Of a DNA stretch of 7,770 bases, positions 6,897 to 7,770 are shown in pieces (position 1 is the first letter of the stretch; every line of letters begins with the position of its first letter). This stretch comes from Myxococcales bacterium. GTDB lineage: Bacteria > Myxococcota > Polyangia > Fen-1088. The DNA is taken from NCBI GenBank assembly GCA_003155465.1, contig PMCR01000578.1:1-7770 (forward strand), in the 5' to 3' direction. The position numbers and the translations under genes were made by a program. The notes beneath the pieces were generated by a model. The model was not told where the DNA came from. It saw only the letters and a program-made list of their open reading frames with translations, and ran no database searches.

Positions 6897-7005
6897 CCCG
6901 GATCTCACCCGCCTGGCGATCCGAATTGGCTGAGCCGCGCGACAGGGGCGCCGGAACCTCTATGTAGGCCAAGGTGCCCACAGATTCTTGGGAAGACCAT
7001 GCCCG

Positions 7006-7031
7006 AGTCAAATCGCTTACTTGAACCAATA
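7006..7031. repeat. Direct repeat, copy 2 (26 bp)
   Basis: This is the second copy, 135 bp downstream of copy 1 and same orientation, differing at three bases. It lies about 160 bp upstream of the GG-repeat lipoprotein start. It may be a tandem regulatory site or the trace of a small duplication. Confidence 0.65.
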
Positions 7032-7075
7032 GCTCGTCTTACGCCAGGTCGCACGAAGGTTTGACCATGCGACCC

Positions 7076-7101
7076 GGCGGGCATGACCGCGCCATGCCGC
7101 C
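7076..7101 (+). promoter_or_regulatory. Hairpin upstream of the GG-repeat lipoprotein gene
   Basis: GGCGG-G-CATG pairs with CATG-CCGCC (nine pairs, one bulged G, 7-base loop), ending 88 bases before the start codon. The pair GGCATG/CATGCC alone is perfect. If the promoter is near the 7006-7031 repeat, this would sit in the mRNA leader. Confidence 0.35.
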
Positions 7102-7189
7102 GCATCCTCTGTCCTCAATTGCGCCGCCGGGCGCTTCGAGTCCGCGGGAGGACCGTCAGCCAAGGTGTCCGCCAAACCGGGGGAAAGCC

Positions 7190-7770
7190 ATGAACACAAT
7201 TCCTAAGACACGTCTCTTTGTCCTTGTACTGCTGGTCAGCGCGCCGACAGCGGTTGGTTGCAGCGACAGCAATGCGCCATCCAGTGTCGTTGATGCAAGC
7301 ATTCAACCTGGCGGGGCCGGGGCCATGAGCAGCGCGACCAGCACTGGAGGCACCAGTGCCACAGGTGGACAGGCACAAATCGGCGGCAGCACCGGCGGCT
7401 CGCTCCCGGGAGAGACCACCGGCGGCTTCCTGAGCACCGGTGGAATTGCTACGGGGGGCGTCGGTGCCAGCGCTGCTGGCGGGAGCACGGTTGCTGGCGG
7501 CACCACCGCAAGCGGCGGGAGGGCCGGCACCGGCGGCACCACCGCGGTTGGTGGGATCCCGGTTAGTGGCGGCAGCACCCGACCTGGCGGAAGCATCGCT
7601 ACCGGCGGCGCCACCGTCACTGGCGGGACCACCGTTGCTGGCGGGACCACCGCTGCCGGCGGCGCCCCGCCGCGGGGTGGCTCGACTGCCGCTGGCGGGA
7701 GCACCGTTTCGGGTGGCACCACCGCCACCGGTGGGGCAGCAACCCTAGGTTGGGTCACAATACACAACGA
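7190..7770 (+). CDS. Lipoprotein with GGxxxx hexapeptide repeats, 3'-truncated
   Basis: The frame is open from ATG 7190 to the window end (193 codons plus two bases), with no stop. Residues 1-23 are a lipoprotein signal peptide: Lys6 and Arg8, a hydrophobic core LFVLVLLVSAPTA, and lipobox AVGC with lipidated Cys24. Next comes a short Ser/Asp/Asn stretch, then an irregular GG-rich linker (41-96), then fourteen uninterrupted GGxxxx hexapeptides (97-180). After that the sequence changes to AATLGWVTIHN, perhaps the edge of a folded domain that lies outside the window. A G-rich GGGGGAAAG (7179-7187) serves as ribosome binding site. The product should be anchored in a membrane, probably displaying the missing domain on a long flexible arm. 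The function is unknown. The complementary strand also has a long open frame (Pro-rich), but it lacks any signal or start support and is a composition shadow. Confidence 0.8.
   Translation, partial: MNTIPKTRLFVLVLLVSAPTAVGCSDSNAPSSVVDASIQPGGAGAMSSATSTGGTSATGGQAQIGGSTGGSLPGETTGGFLSTGGIATGGVGASAAGGSTVAGGTTASGGRAGTGGTTAVGGIPVSGGSTRPGGSIATGGATVTGGTTVAGGTTAAGGAPPRGGSTAAGGSTVSGGTTATGGAATLGWVTIHN
7478..7735 (+). repeat. 18-bp tandem repeat array encoding GGxxxx
   Basis: Fourteen in-frame 18-bp units plus a final GG encode Gly-Gly followed by four residues, mostly Thr/Ser, Thr, Ala/Val and Ala/Ser/Thr (for example GGTTVA, GGTTAA, GGSTVS). Units differ at many silent positions, yet the Gly-Gly is always kept, as expected for selection on the protein. 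Length variation between strains would be expected. Confidence 0.8.

Larger units (their letters stand above)
6645..7189. other. 545-bp non-coding divergent region
   Basis: This stretch separates the starts of bcp (minus) and of the GG-repeat lipoprotein (plus), so it should hold both promoters. I find no convincing gene: the short open frames here have no ribosome binding sites, no recognisable motifs and mutually overlapping frames. It contains the GC-rich bcp leader hairpin, GCAAGC motifs, a 13-pair hairpin, two 26-bp direct repeats, a CGGATC/GATCCG inverted repeat (6899-6904 with 6918-6923), and a hairpin at 7076-7101. No clear sigma-70 promoter pair is visible for either gene. Confidence 0.7.

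Noticed and set aside
6730..7031. CRISPR array or CRISPR-like repeat
   Set aside because: Repeat spacing is irregular, only two copies of the 26-bp unit exist 135 bp apart, and no cas gene is present.
6781..7199. Short minus-strand open frames in the divergent region
   Set aside because: They overlap each other in different frames, lack ribosome binding sites and known motifs; the similar peptides they share are only translations of the 26-bp direct repeats.
7303..7767. Minus-strand Pro/Val-rich frame with PPxxxx repeats at the window end
   Set aside because: It is the complement of the GGxxxx array. The plus-strand frame has a start, a ribosome binding site and a lipobox signal peptide, whereas this frame has none.

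Overview
The window is GC-rich, densely coding bacterial DNA. Long low-complexity Gly/Ala/Ser/Thr linkers behind lipoprotein signal peptides, together with a DUF3160 lipoprotein, point to a myxobacterium-like lineage (Myxococcota/Polyangia). That placement is an inference from style and gene content, not from a marker gene.

Positions 1-3382 hold a compact plus-strand cluster for sugar acids. It starts with the 3' two thirds of 6-phosphogluconate dehydrogenase (gnd, cut by the window start). Next, 35 bp on, is a complete homologue of the nickel-pincer lactate racemase LarA with every catalytic and cofactor residue I can check in place. Third, 48 bp further, is a PfkB-family kinase that looks like 2-keto-3-deoxygluconate (KDG) kinase. 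A hydroxyacid racemase/epimerase between two aldonate-metabolism genes suggests that its substrate is a sugar acid such as gluconate rather than lactate. This is the most interesting lead in the window.

Positions 3383-3599 separate the kinase from a convergent gene. On the minus strand they hold a short remnant of the C-terminal end of a DUF4143-type AAA ATPase, starting exactly where the next gene stops.

Positions 3597-6644 are a minus-strand block. A Bcp-type peroxiredoxin (6141-6644) is followed downstream by a large DUF3160 lipoprotein (3597-5987). The 153-bp gap between them contains a perfect 14-bp interrupted palindrome and a plausible -10 element.

Positions 6645-7189 form a 545-bp non-coding divergent region. 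It is rich in structure: a GC-rich hairpin in the bcp leader, a cluster of GCAAGC motifs with a 13-pair hairpin, two 26-bp direct repeats 135 bp apart, and a hairpin upstream of the last gene. From 7190 to the window end a plus-strand lipoprotein begins. It consists of a signal peptide, a short linker and then fourteen GGxxxx hexapeptide repeats. Its functional domain lies beyond the window.
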